From contig DYJV01000074.1 of NCBI GenBank assembly GCA_020722945.1, forward strand, positions 1-9,514: 9,514 bases of DNA, in the 5' to 3' direction. This stretch comes from Candidatus Methylomirabilis sp. Lineage in GTDB: Bacteria; DYJV01. The notes under the pieces are model-generated. The model had not been told where the DNA came from, did not search any database, and saw only the letters and a program-made list of their open reading frames with translations. Made by a program: the position numbers and the translations under genes. Shown in pieces: positions 1 through 8,000 of this stretch; positions within the stretch are counted from its first letter, which is position 1, and the number at the start of each line of letters is the position of its first letter.

Positions 1-27
1 TTAAGTAGAGGGGAATAAGAGCAGGGC

Positions 28-57
28 TCGAGATGACAGATGTTGTTGTTCGAGATG
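28..57. repeat. Imperfect 22-bp tandem unit in a G+C-richer patch
   Basis: TCGAGATG occurs at 28-35 and again at 50-57, with related ATG/TTG-rich sequence between. The first 75 bases are visibly richer in G and C than the following 390. The patch has no long reading frame. It may be the end of a dispersed intergenic repeat or simply the edge of the upstream transcription unit. Only two copies are present, so this is weak. Confidence 0.25.
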
Positions 58-299
58 GTAGTGTGTGTGTTTGAAAGGTTTCTAAATTTCTTGACGCTGT
101 TCTTTATTTTGTGGTATTTTCATTTTACCCATATTTTTTAGTTAAAAAAATAATTCAACATTTATAATTCATAATTTTTATAAAGTAGTTTCAGGTGGTT
201 CAGATTTATACTCCTGTGATTTTCAAGATTTAAATTGTATTACTTTTTATTATTTGTAAAATGGTTTAATTTTATATTTCAAAAGCAATGAATAAATAG

Positions 300-312
300 T
301 TATACAGTATAA
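300..312. promoter_or_regulatory. Candidate operator palindrome TTATAC-A-GTATAA
   Basis: A perfect 6-1-6 inverted repeat is centred at 306, about 105 bases upstream of the -10 box at 412. That distance would suit an activator or a distal operator. Perfect palindromes of this length also arise by chance in AT-rich DNA, and I recognise no known regulator motif in it, so this is only a candidate site. Confidence 0.25.
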
Positions 313-408
313 ATATTTCTACCATGATATTTTTTTAACTTTTTCTTTTCTTGTTAAAATATTAAATGATTTTACATTGTTAACTTTTTTATCTCTTAAG
401 GTTTTTTA

Positions 409-417
409 TGGTATAAT
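409..417 (+). promoter_or_regulatory. Extended -10 promoter of the operon (TGgTATAAT)
   Basis: TATAAT at 412-417 is a perfect sigma-70 type -10 hexamer, preceded by TG at 409-410 with one base between, which is the extended -10 arrangement. No good -35 exists at 16-18 bases: the best is TTATCT at 389-394, three of six matches, with a 17-base spacer. An extended -10 tolerates this, and a weak -35 may also mean an activator is needed. Transcription would start near 424, giving a leader of about 46 bases before the ATG at 470. Confidence 0.6.
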
Positions 418-433
418 GTTTGCAAATAAATAT

Positions 434-445
434 TATTTTAAAATA
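434..445. promoter_or_regulatory. 12-bp AT palindrome in the leader
   Basis: TATTTTAAAATA is a perfect palindrome lying between the presumed transcription start (about 424) and the ribosome binding site AGGGG at 457-461. A repressor bound here would block elongation. It is made only of A and T in an AT-rich region, so chance is a serious alternative. Confidence 0.2.
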
Positions 446-469
446 TAGTAAGATTTAGGGGTGTAGAAG

Positions 470-2431
470 ATGAGATATGCGGAAACTGGTTATAATTTAG
501 AGATAGATCTTAGTAGAGGGATTATTGAAAGGGTGGAGAGTCCACTTCCATTGTCAGAGCAGTATCTCGGTGGATTGGGGACAAATGCAAAGATAATGTG
601 GGATAGGGTTTCTCCTGATGTTGATGCTTTTTCACCTGAAAATTTAATTATATTCAGTTCTGGACTTTTGTGTGGGACTACAGCTCCGGGAGCGAATAGA
701 ACAATAATTACTTCAATTTCTCCTCAGACAAACAGTATGGCTTTCTCAATGATGGGTGGTTATTGGTCACCAGAGCTAAAATATGCAGGTTATGATAAAG
801 TGATTGTAAAGGGGAAGTCTCCAAACCTTGTTTATCTCTACATAAATAATGATAAAGTTGAGTTGCGTGATGCAACTCATCTTAAAGGTAAAAGCACATA
901 TGATACTGCGACTTTGATAAAAGAGGAGCTTAATGACAAAAATATCCAAGTGCTTTCTATTGGGCTTGCAGGTGAGAACAGAGTGTTTTTTGCATCTATT
1001 GAGACAGAGATGAGTAGTGCAAGTAGGATGGGACTTGGTGCTGTCATGGGTGGCAAAAATCTCAAAGCAGTAGCAGTCAGGGGGACTAAGGATGTTAATA
1101 TCGCCAAACCTCTTGAATATATAAAAGAGTGTGAGAATATAAACAGATATGTTGATCATAGACTCAAAAATCCTCTTCCAGGGATACCCGGTATATTGTC
1201 AATGATAGGTTCTCCGCAGGAGATGGCTGTTAATGATGAAAAATGGCATACTATAAGTTTTGCTTGGGGTAATGCAAAACATCGTAGAAAAGATTTTTGG
1301 AACGATAAAGTTGAAGAGGAGTGGACAGAGACTATGGAGAAAGCCCGTAAAAGGCTTGTAGGTTGTTACAACTGCATGGCAAAATGTCATGGGATAATTG
1401 AAGTTCCCGGTTACCCTACCTATGTAATGAAATGTTTCTCCAAACTTACCTATGTTATGGCAGCAATGTCTGACAGTCTTGAGTTTGGTTTGAAAATAGC
1501 AGGGAAAGCTCAATCTTATGGAGTAGATGGTTATACTACGCCTCAGGTTATGGCTTTTGCAGTGGAGCTTTACGAGGAGGGGATTCTTACTGATGCTGAT
1601 TTAGAAGGGATGCCAAGTCAAAAAGAGGAGAGATTCTTCTGGTTACTTGATCAGATTGTAAATAGAAAAGGGATAGGTGATATACTTGCTGATGGTGTTT
1701 ATTGGGCAGCACGGAAGATAGGAAAGGGTGCAGAGAAGTTTGATCGAAATACTATAAAGAAGCATGAGCAGATACCTATAAAGCTTGGTATGCTTAATCC
1801 TGTTTATTATCTGATGTGGTCAACAGGGGAGAAGATAAATATTACTCAGATAGAGGGTCAGATACCACAAGCACCACTTACCAAAGAGCAGAGAGAGGAA
1901 TTTATAAAAGATTGGGTTCATGTGCCGACTGCAAAGAGGGATAAATTTTACAATTTTATTCTTGAATGGGGTGATGAAGGTAAGGTGTTTCCATTTTGGC
2001 CTTCAACCGAAATGATATGTGAGCTCGTTGAATGGCAGGAAACAATGCATTATATTGATGATTCACTTGGGATTTGTGCAGGATTGTCATCATTCCCCTT
2101 AAAACCGGCTTATCATATACACAATTTGCCAATATTTATCTCTTGTGCTTCAGGAATTGAGATGAATGAAGAGAAGCTTTGGGAGACTGCCGCAAGAGTT
2201 AGGACACTTGTAAGGGCAAACAATATTAGAAGAGGGATGAGAAGGAAAGATGAAGTTCCACCTGCAGATCATTGGAAGAAAAGGTTCCCTGAATATGAGG
2301 CAAAGTTGATGGATGAGTATTATAAATACAGAGGCTGGAATAATGATGGGATTCCCACAGAAGAGACACTTAAAAGACTTGGGCTTGATTATGTTTATGA
2401 AGACTTTAAAAAAAGAGGTATTTTAGATTAA
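470..2431 (+). CDS. bamB: BamB-type tungsten AOR-family subunit, class II benzoyl-CoA reductase
   Basis: This 653-residue protein belongs to the aldehyde:ferredoxin oxidoreductase family, whose members carry a tungsten bis-pyranopterin and one [4Fe-4S] cluster. The N-terminal domain starts MRYAETGYNLEIDLSRG, with the glycine-rich GGLGTNAKIMWD at 34-45 and the pterin-binding type region up to about 205. The family cluster motif is C299-x2-C302-x3-C306, with C536 (GICAGL) as probable fourth ligand. E251 and H260 lie in a segment I recall as part of the BamB active site. C322 (MKCFSKL) is a possible metal ligand, unconfirmed. Length, N-terminus and gene order match BamB of G. metallireducens as I remember it better than true aldehyde oxidoreductases. 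BamB reduces benzoyl-CoA to cyclohexa-1,5-diene-1-carbonyl-CoA in the cytoplasm. The ATG is set by AGGGG at 457-461, 8 bases upstream. A related aryl-CoA or aldehyde substrate cannot be excluded. Confidence 0.88.
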   Translation: MRYAETGYNLEIDLSRGIIERVESPLPLSEQYLGGLGTNAKIMWDRVSPDVDAFSPENLIIFSSGLLCGTTAPGANRTIITSISPQTNSMAFSMMGGYWSPELKYAGYDKVIVKGKSPNLVYLYINNDKVELRDATHLKGKSTYDTATLIKEELNDKNIQVLSIGLAGENRVFFASIETEMSSASRMGLGAVMGGKNLKAVAVRGTKDVNIAKPLEYIKECENINRYVDHRLKNPLPGIPGILSMIGSPQEMAVNDEKWHTISFAWGNAKHRRKDFWNDKVEEEWTETMEKARKRLVGCYNCMAKCHGIIEVPGYPTYVMKCFSKLTYVMAAMSDSLEFGLKIAGKAQSYGVDGYTTPQVMAFAVELYEEGILTDADLEGMPSQKEERFFWLLDQIVNRKGIGDILADGVYWAARKIGKGAEKFDRNTIKKHEQIPIKLGMLNPVYYLMWSTGEKINITQIEGQIPQAPLTKEQREEFIKDWVHVPTAKRDKFYNFILEWGDEGKVFPFWPSTEMICELVEWQETMHYIDDSLGICAGLSSFPLKPAYHIHNLPIFISCASGIEMNEEKLWETAARVRTLVRANNIRRGMRRKDEVPPADHWKKRFPEYEAKLMDEYYKYRGWNNDGIPTEETLKRLGLDYVYEDFKKRGILD

Positions 2432-2483
2432 TAATTTAATTAGTATAGATTTGCACTTTTTAACTTAAAGAGACAAACTGAAA

Positions 2484-2498
2484 GGAGATTTTGCTTTG
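2484..2498 (+). promoter_or_regulatory. Shine-Dalgarno fixing a TTG start (bamC-like)
   Basis: AAAGGAGA (2481-2488; GGAG 2484-2487) lies 7 bases before TTG 2496-2498. No in-frame ATG lies nearby, and the first cysteine motif begins only 20 codons downstream, so the TTG start is well supported. Confidence 0.7.
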
Positions 2499-3041
2499 AA
2501 CGGGGAGAAAAAAAAGCGTATTATAAAAAATATAAAAATTGACGTTAATAAATGTCACGGTTGTCGAGCATGTGAGGTGGCATGTGCTGCATTCCATTCC
2601 AAGCCAAAATACAGTAGCGTAAATCCTGCAAGATCAAGAATCAGAATTGTAAAGGATGAATTGAACAACATATTTTTCCCTATTAGAGCAGGTGCTTACA
2701 CCAAGTCTGAATGCACAGGGAGACAGACTTACGTCATTGATGGTAAAGATTATGGAGCATGCAATCTCTGTAATGTTTCATGTCCTGCGAGAGATATGTT
2801 TAAGGAGCCTGATTCAGGACTTCCACTAAGATGTGATATGTGTGAAGATGATCCTACTTTAAAAGAGCCGGTATGTGTTCAGTGGTGTCTTGTAGATGCA
2901 CTTACTTATGAAGAGAGAGAAGAGGAGTATGAGGAATCTCCACCTATTGAAGATATGGAGATAGCTTTGGATGATGTTGTCCAGAAATATGGTTTGGATA
3001 AAGTATTGGATGGACTTGCTCGTATTACTAAAAAGAGTTAA
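2496..3041 (+). CDS. bamC: BamC-type three-cluster ferredoxin subunit
   Basis: This 181-residue iron-sulfur protein has exactly twelve cysteines: C20, C23, C26, C30, C73, C89, C92, C96, C113, C116, C127 and C131. That is enough for three [4Fe-4S] clusters. The arrangement (CHGCRACEVAC, then CNLCNVSC, then CDMCEDD with VCVQWC) is that of the electron-transfer subunits of the DmsB/HycB type. BamC of class II benzoyl-CoA reductase is such a protein and sits against BamB, carrying electrons to its cluster. No signal peptide or membrane segment is visible, so it should be cytoplasmic. The tail from about 138 is acidic and cluster-free. It starts with TTG, 64 bases after the bamB-like stop, with no clear promoter or terminator between. 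As a lone protein it could be a partner of another AOR-family enzyme; the neighbours make BamC most likely. Confidence 0.85.
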   Translation: MNGEKKKRIIKNIKIDVNKCHGCRACEVACAAFHSKPKYSSVNPARSRIRIVKDELNNIFFPIRAGAYTKSECTGRQTYVIDGKDYGACNLCNVSCPARDMFKEPDSGLPLRCDMCEDDPTLKEPVCVQWCLVDALTYEEREEEYEESPPIEDMEIALDDVVQKYGLDKVLDGLARITKKS

Positions 3042-3067
3042 TTCTAAATTTTTATTTTACTATCATG

Positions 3068-3086
3068 AGAGGAGCAGATAATAGTG
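3068..3086 (+). promoter_or_regulatory. Shine-Dalgarno fixing a GTG start (bamD-like)
   Basis: AGAGGAG at 3068-3074 lies 9 bases before GTG 3084-3086. The protein from this GTG has a sensible 24-residue helix before its first cysteine motif. Confidence 0.65.
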
Positions 3087-4235
3087 GAGATAGTAACCCC
3101 TTTCAAAGAGATAATTGAAGAAGTAAAAAGTATTGGTGGGGATTTAGCTAAATTTTGTTTTCAATGTGGGATATGTGACACTGTATGCCCATGGAACAAA
3201 GTCAGAAATTTTAGCATCCGTAAAATAATGAATCAGGCTATTTACGGTTTGTCAGAGGTAGAGAGTGAAGAGATGTGGCTCTGTTCGACTTGTGGGAGAT
3301 GTGTGCAGCGATGTCCCAGAGGTGTAAAGCAGATAGATGTATCAATAGCATTAAGAAGATTGGGGACAAATTATCAAGTTTTTCCTCCATCTGTGAAACC
3401 TATAAAAACTGTTATTGGTGGGTTGATGGCAGAAGGGAACCCTTTTGGGGAAGAGAGATCTAAAAGGGGGGATTGGGCTTCAGGTAAAGGTGTTAAAACT
3501 TTTTCTGAAGATATGGAAATCTTATATTTTTCATGCTGTTATTCAAGTTATGATAAAAGATTGAAAAATATAGCAGTTTCTACTGCATCAATACTTAAAA
3601 AAGCAGGTGTTAATTTTGGGATACTTGGAAGTAGCGAGAATTGTTGTGGAGAGAGTGTTAGAAAAACTGGAGATGAAGAGCTTTTTAAGAAGCTTGCAAA
3701 AGATAATATAAAAAATTTTATTGATAATGGCGTCAAAAAGATAGTTGTTTCCTCCCCTCATTGCTATCATACATTCAAAAATGAATACCCAGAATTTATG
3801 GTTAATTTTGAAATAATTCACATTACACAATACCTTTATGAGCTTATTAATTCAGGTAGGCTTAAGATTAAAGGTGAATACAAAAAAAGGGTGACATATC
3901 ATGACCCGTGTTATCTTGGAAGGCATAATGGGGTGTATGATGAGCCTCGTGAAGTCCTAAAAAAAATACCTTCACTTCAATTTTTTGAGATGTCAGATGC
4001 ATTTGAAGAGAGTCTCTGCTGCGGTGGAGGGGGTGGAAGGGTCTGGATGGAAACCCTCAAAGATGAAAGGTTCTCCAATTTAAGATTGAAGCAAGCTATT
4101 GATGTTGGGGCTGAGCAGTTGGTTACAGCTTGTCCTTACTGTATTACAATGTTTGAGGATAGTAGAGTTGTTTTAAATTATGAAGATGTATTAGAAATTA
4201 AAGATATTACAGAGATTGTTGCAGAGGTTATTTAA
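3084..4235 (+). CDS. bamD: BamD-type heterodisulfide reductase-like CCG-domain Fe-S protein
   Basis: The 383 residues resemble HdrD or a fused HdrCB. A two-cluster ferredoxin domain comes first: C25-x2-C28-x2-C31-x3-C35 and C67-x2-C70-x2-C73-x3-C77. Two CCG domains follow. CCG1 has CC at 151-152, CCG at 187-189 and SPHC at 224-227, where the usual CPHC has lost its first cysteine to Ser224. CCG2 is complete: C276 (HDPCYLGR), CCGGGGG at 312-318 and CPYC at 350-353. In HdrB such domains hold non-cubane [4Fe-4S] clusters that reduce a disulfide. In Bam complexes the homologue is thought to relay electrons towards BamBC; that role is inferred here from context. The protein is soluble. The gene starts 42 bases after the bamC-like stop, and fdhD follows after 36 bases. 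An alternative is a generic (Fe-S)-binding oxidoreductase of the GlpC/LldE class. Confidence 0.83.
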   Translation: MEIVTPFKEIIEEVKSIGGDLAKFCFQCGICDTVCPWNKVRNFSIRKIMNQAIYGLSEVESEEMWLCSTCGRCVQRCPRGVKQIDVSIALRRLGTNYQVFPPSVKPIKTVIGGLMAEGNPFGEERSKRGDWASGKGVKTFSEDMEILYFSCCYSSYDKRLKNIAVSTASILKKAGVNFGILGSSENCCGESVRKTGDEELFKKLAKDNIKNFIDNGVKKIVVSSPHCYHTFKNEYPEFMVNFEIIHITQYLYELINSGRLKIKGEYKKRVTYHDPCYLGRHNGVYDEPREVLKKIPSLQFFEMSDAFEESLCCGGGGGRVWMETLKDERFSNLRLKQAIDVGAEQLVTACPYCITMFEDSRVVLNYEDVLEIKDITEIVAEVI

Positions 4236-4258
4236 ATATTTAGGCAACTTATCTTTTT

Positions 4259-4274
4259 GGAGCTATAAAAGTTG
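4259..4274 (+). promoter_or_regulatory. Shine-Dalgarno and TTG start of fdhD, inside a possible weak hairpin
   Basis: GGAG at 4259-4262 lies 9 bases before TTG 4272-4274. CAACTT (4245-4250) can pair with AAGTTG (4269-4274), which would place the GGAG in the loop and the TTG in the 3' arm. The stem has only six pairs and an 18-base loop, so regulation by it is speculative. Confidence 0.4.
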
Positions 4275-5039
4275 GTTGCACTTTTTGAACAGAGCAAATG
4301 TTACAAATTTTCTAATAATGGATTGAGTGTAGAGTCAGTTTTTTTACCGCAGGAAATTGCACTTACACTTAATATTAATGGTCAAAGCAGATTTTCAATA
4401 CTCTGCACACCAAGTAAGTTGGAGTATCTTATAACAGGTTTCCTTTACTCTGAAAAAATTGTATCATCTGTTGCTGATATTGAAAATATTAATATAGATT
4501 ATCAAAATTTTACAGCTCATATAACTACCAAAACTAATATTGAGATAAAAGATAAGAAAACTATCACCTCAGGTTTTGGAAGTGGATTTATATTTAATTA
4601 CGATGGAGAGATTGTATCTTCACAACTTACTATATCTCCTGATGAGATTATATCAGTTGTAGAGTTGCTATATTCAAATATGGAGCTTTACAAAATTAGT
4701 GGTGGAGTTCATGCTTCTGCTCTTTCAGATGGTAAAAAGATTATCATTATATCTGAGGATATAGGGCGGCATAATAGTATTGATAAGATACATGGTGAAT
4801 CTCTTTCGATAGGTTTGGATACAAAAGATATGATACTTATTACAACTGGTAGGATATCTTCAGAGATGCTTCTAAAGTCATCGAGAATGAAAATTCCTAT
4901 TGTTATCTCCAAAAAATCTATAACTGCAAATTCATTTTTACTTGCTGATAGACTTGGAATAACAATTATTGCCAATGTAAAAGGTAACACTTTTAATATT
5001 TATACTCACCCTGAAAGGGTTTTGTCCAAAGTTGGTTAA
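4272..5039 (+). CDS. fdhD: FdhD-family molybdo/tungsto-enzyme sulfurtransferase homologue lacking the loop cysteine
   Basis: Family signatures are clear over 255 residues: ILCTPSKLEYLITGFLYSEK (43-62), SGGVHAS (143-149), the DIGRHNSIDK block (163-172), TTGRISSEMLLKSS (191-204) and the C-terminal FNIYTHPERV (241-250). FdhD takes sulfur from the cysteine desulfurase IscS and hands it to the metal-pterin cofactor of formate dehydrogenase. It binds the cofactor as a dimer. The sulfur-carrying cysteine(s) lie in a loop that reads TSGCG or CGxCG in relatives I know. Here the loop is TSGFGSGF (99-106), with Phe102 (TTT, 4575-4577) in place of cysteine. The only cysteines are C10 and C45. It may therefore bind or chaperone the cofactor without persulfide transfer, or use another thiol. 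Its place between the bamD-like and bamE-like genes suggests it serves the tungstopterin of the BamB-like subunit. There is no formate dehydrogenase in the window. Confidence 0.85.
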   Translation: MVALFEQSKCYKFSNNGLSVESVFLPQEIALTLNINGQSRFSILCTPSKLEYLITGFLYSEKIVSSVADIENINIDYQNFTAHITTKTNIEIKDKKTITSGFGSGFIFNYDGEIVSSQLTISPDEIISVVELLYSNMELYKISGGVHASALSDGKKIIIISEDIGRHNSIDKIHGESLSIGLDTKDMILITTGRISSEMLLKSSRMKIPIVISKKSITANSFLLADRLGITIIANVKGNTFNIYTHPERVLSKVG

Positions 5040-5076
5040 GTCAAAGCAACATTGTAATTTTGTGGAAATAAATAAA

Positions 5077-5090
5077 AGGAGACAAAAGTG
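5077..5090 (+). promoter_or_regulatory. Shine-Dalgarno fixing a GTG start (bamE-like)
   Basis: AGGAG at 5077-5081, inside AAAAGGAGA, lies 6 bases before GTG 5088-5090. The FAD-binding motif begins about 25 codons later, as expected for this family. Confidence 0.65.
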
Positions 5091-8000
5091 AATTTAGAAA
5101 CAATAGAGGGTCAATTACTCCTTAGGAGTCTCAAAGAGAAGAATTTTGGAGATGTAATGGTGCTCGGAGGCGGGATTAGTGGTATTCAAGCTGCTCTTGA
5201 TCTTGCTAATTCAGGGTTTAAAGTTTATCTTGTTGATAAGGGTTTGTCTATTGGTGGACACATGGCTCAACTTGATAAGACTTTCCCTACAAATGAGTGC
5301 TCCATCTGAATTCTCTCACCTAAGCTGGTCGAGGTCGGCCGCCATCAAAATATAGAAGTATTGACATATACAGAGCTTTATGATGTTTCAGGTGAACCTG
5401 GTAATTTTACTATAAAATTAAAAAGAAAGGCAAGATATATAAGGGAGGATCTCTGCACAGGTTGTTCTACATGTGTTGAATACTGCCCTGTTCTTGTCCC
5501 TGATATTTTTAATCAAAACTTAAACGAAAATAAGGCAGTTCATATTTACTTTTCTCAGGCGATACCACTTATTACCTATATAGATCCTGAATATTGCCTT
5601 TATTTAAAGGAGAGAAAGTGTGGTATCTGTCAAAATGTATGTAATGCTCTTGCAATAGATTTTACACAGAAAGATCAGATAATAGATATAAATGTGGGAG
5701 CAGTAATATTTTCGGGAGGCTTTGAACCTTTTGATCCTACTGTAAGAAAAGAGTATAAATATGGTGTTTTTAAAAATGTTGTTACGAGTATGGATTTTGA
5801 AAGGATGCTCAGCTCTACAGGTCCTTATGAAGGGGAGATACTTAGACCATCTGACCGACAACATCCTAAAAAAATAGCATGGATACAGTGTGTGGGCTCA
5901 CGTCAGATTCTTGAAGGGGCGAATAGTTACTGTTCATCTGTATGCTGCACATACACTCAGAAGCAGCTTATACTTATGAAAGACCACTATCCCGATTCTG
6001 AATGCACAGTTTTCCACAACGATATCAGGGCGTATGGGAAAGATTTTGAAAGGTATTATCAAAGAGCAAGATCCCTTGAAAATGTAAGATTTATAAGAAG
6101 TTATACTACAATTACAAAGGAAGATAAAGAGAGTCAGAATGTTTTTGTTAGATACACTACATTCGATGAGGGGGTAAAAGAGGAGGAGTTTGATCTTGTT
6201 GTTTTATCTGTTGGTTTATCTCCATCGATAGCTAACAAAGATATTATTTCAAAATTTTCTCTTGACCTGAATAAACACGGTTTCTGTAAAATTGACGGGT
6301 TTAACAATATAAAAACTGGGAGAAGTGGTTTATTTGCAAGTGGTGCTTTTCAGGGACCACTTGATATTCCTGAATCTGTTTTTACTGCAAGTGGTGCTGT
6401 TTCACAATGTGGGGAGTTGCTAAATTATCGTAGAGATAAGTTGACAGTTGACAGGATCTATCCTGCTGAAAAGGATGTAAGATCAGAAGAAGCAAGAGTA
6501 GGTGTTTTTGTGTGTCACTGTGGTGCTAACATTGGTCGTGTAGTTAATGTCCCTGAAGTTGTTAGATACGCTTTGACACTACCTAACGTTGTATATGCAG
6601 ATGAGCAGCTCTTTTCATGTTCTACAAATTCAGCCAAAGATATTACAAATGTTATCAAAGATAAAGGATTGAATCGGCTTATAGTTGCAGCGTGTAGTCC
6701 ACGAAACCTTGAACCAACATTTCGTGATTCTTTGAGAGAAGCTGGAATAAATCAATATTTTGTTGTTATGGCAAATATAAGAGAGCACTGTTCTTGGGTT
6801 CATTCAAAAGAGAAGGAAGCAGCTACAAATAAAGCTAAAGACCTCGTGAGGATGGCACTTGCCAGAGTTAGAAATCTTGAGCCTATAGAAGATATTGAGC
6901 TGCCCGTTGATAAAAGAGCACTTGTTCTTGGTGGTGGTATTGCAGGGATGACTGCTGCACTTAGCATCGCAAATCAGGGACACGAGGTTTACCTTGTAGA
7001 GAGGGAGAGAGAGCTTGGTGGTATGGCAAGGAGTATTTACTATACTCTTGAAGGTCTTGATGTTCAAAATTATCTAAAGGAGCTCACAGATAAACTTTAT
7101 AAAAATCAATTAGTTCACATACTTACCAATACAAATATTTTAAGTGCTACAGGTTATGTTGGTAATTTTATTACAAATGTTGAATCAGACGGCAGAATCT
7201 TTGAAATAAAACATGGAGCTGCTGTAATTGCTACAGGTTCTAAAGAGTATCAGCCGAAAGAGTATTTTTATGGTGAAAATAACAAAGTTATTACCCAAAA
7301 TGAACTTGAATATAAAATTATTCATAAAGATGAGATTGTTCAAAGTTCAGAAAGTATTGTAATGATCCAGTGTGTTGGCTGCAGAAATGAGGAGAGGAAT
7401 TACTGTTCAAGAATATGTTGTTCAAGAGCTGTGAAAAATGCACTGAAGTTGAAAGAGGAGAACCAAAATAGAGATGTTTATATCCTTTTTAGAGATATGA
7501 GGATGTATGGTTTTAGAGAGGATTATTATAGAGAAGCTGCTTCAAAGGATGTCAAATTTATAAGATATGAAGCAGATATGCCACCTGAGGTTCAGTTTGC
7601 TAAGGAGTCTGGTAAAGATGTTGTGAGAGTTACTGTTGCTGAATATGTTTTGGGGCAGAAGCTTTCAATTGATGCTGACCTTTTGGTTTTGTCAACAGCA
7701 GTTATTCCTGATTCACAGAATGTTGAACTTGCAAAAACATTCAAAGTTGCACTATCACCTGATGGATTTTTTCAGGAAGCACATGTAAAGCTCAAACCAG
7801 TTGATTTTAGTGCAGATGGTGTATTTCTCTGCGGGACAGCTCACTACCCTAAACATATTCAAGAGTCTATAAATCAAGCTTATGGTGCAGCAGGTAGAGT
7901 TTTAACACTTCTCTCACACGACAAAGTCAAAGTATCAGGTTCGGTATGTGAAGTTGATTCCAAAAAATGTATGGGCTGTGGAGCTTGTATAGATGTTTGC

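Larger units (their letters stand above)
1..469. other. Leader/intergenic region upstream of the operon
   Basis: I see no supportable gene here. The first 18 bases can be read as the last codons of an upstream gene ending in TAA at 16-18, but five codons are not evidence. From about 75 to 469 the sequence is very AT-rich, with many T runs and stops in all frames. It holds a 7-bp inverted repeat (TTTATAA 161-167 / TTATAAA 178-184), a palindrome at 300-312, repeated TTAACTTTTT (335-344 and 380-389), and the promoter and ribosome binding site of the first gene. I find no tRNA, CRISPR or convincing rho-independent terminator. Confidence 0.7.

Noticed and set aside
161-184. Inverted repeat TTTATAA/TTATAAA as a terminator of an upstream gene
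   Set aside because: It contains no G or C pairs and would be too weak; it is likely chance in AT-rich DNA.
776-1513. Minus-strand open frames inside the bamB-like gene, and similar ones at 3548-3830, 4709-4990, 5604-5864, 6804-7067, 7880-8089, 8640-8903 and 9141-9380
   Set aside because: They lie antisense to strongly conserved genes, have low-complexity or unrecognisable products and lack ribosome binding sites.
470-2431. A classical aldehyde:ferredoxin oxidoreductase
   Set aside because: The N-terminus, the overall length and the bamC-to-bamF-like neighbours fit BamB better. Kept only as an alternative.
3275-3463. Short plus-strand frame inside the bamD-like gene
   Set aside because: It overlaps the clear ferredoxin domain in another frame and has no recognisable product.
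5031-5050. Stem-loop GTTGGTT/AAGCAAC over the fdhD stop as a terminator
   Set aside because: It contains a G-G mismatch and is not followed by a T run. The next gene's ribosome binding site is close, so read-through is expected.
5088-5309. A separate 73-residue protein ending at the TGA, with a second gene starting at 5361
   Set aside because: The short product is just half of an FAD module, TTG 5361 has no ribosome binding site, and the codons between 5310 and 5360 encode conserved HdrA sequence in the same frame. Selenocysteine explains it better.
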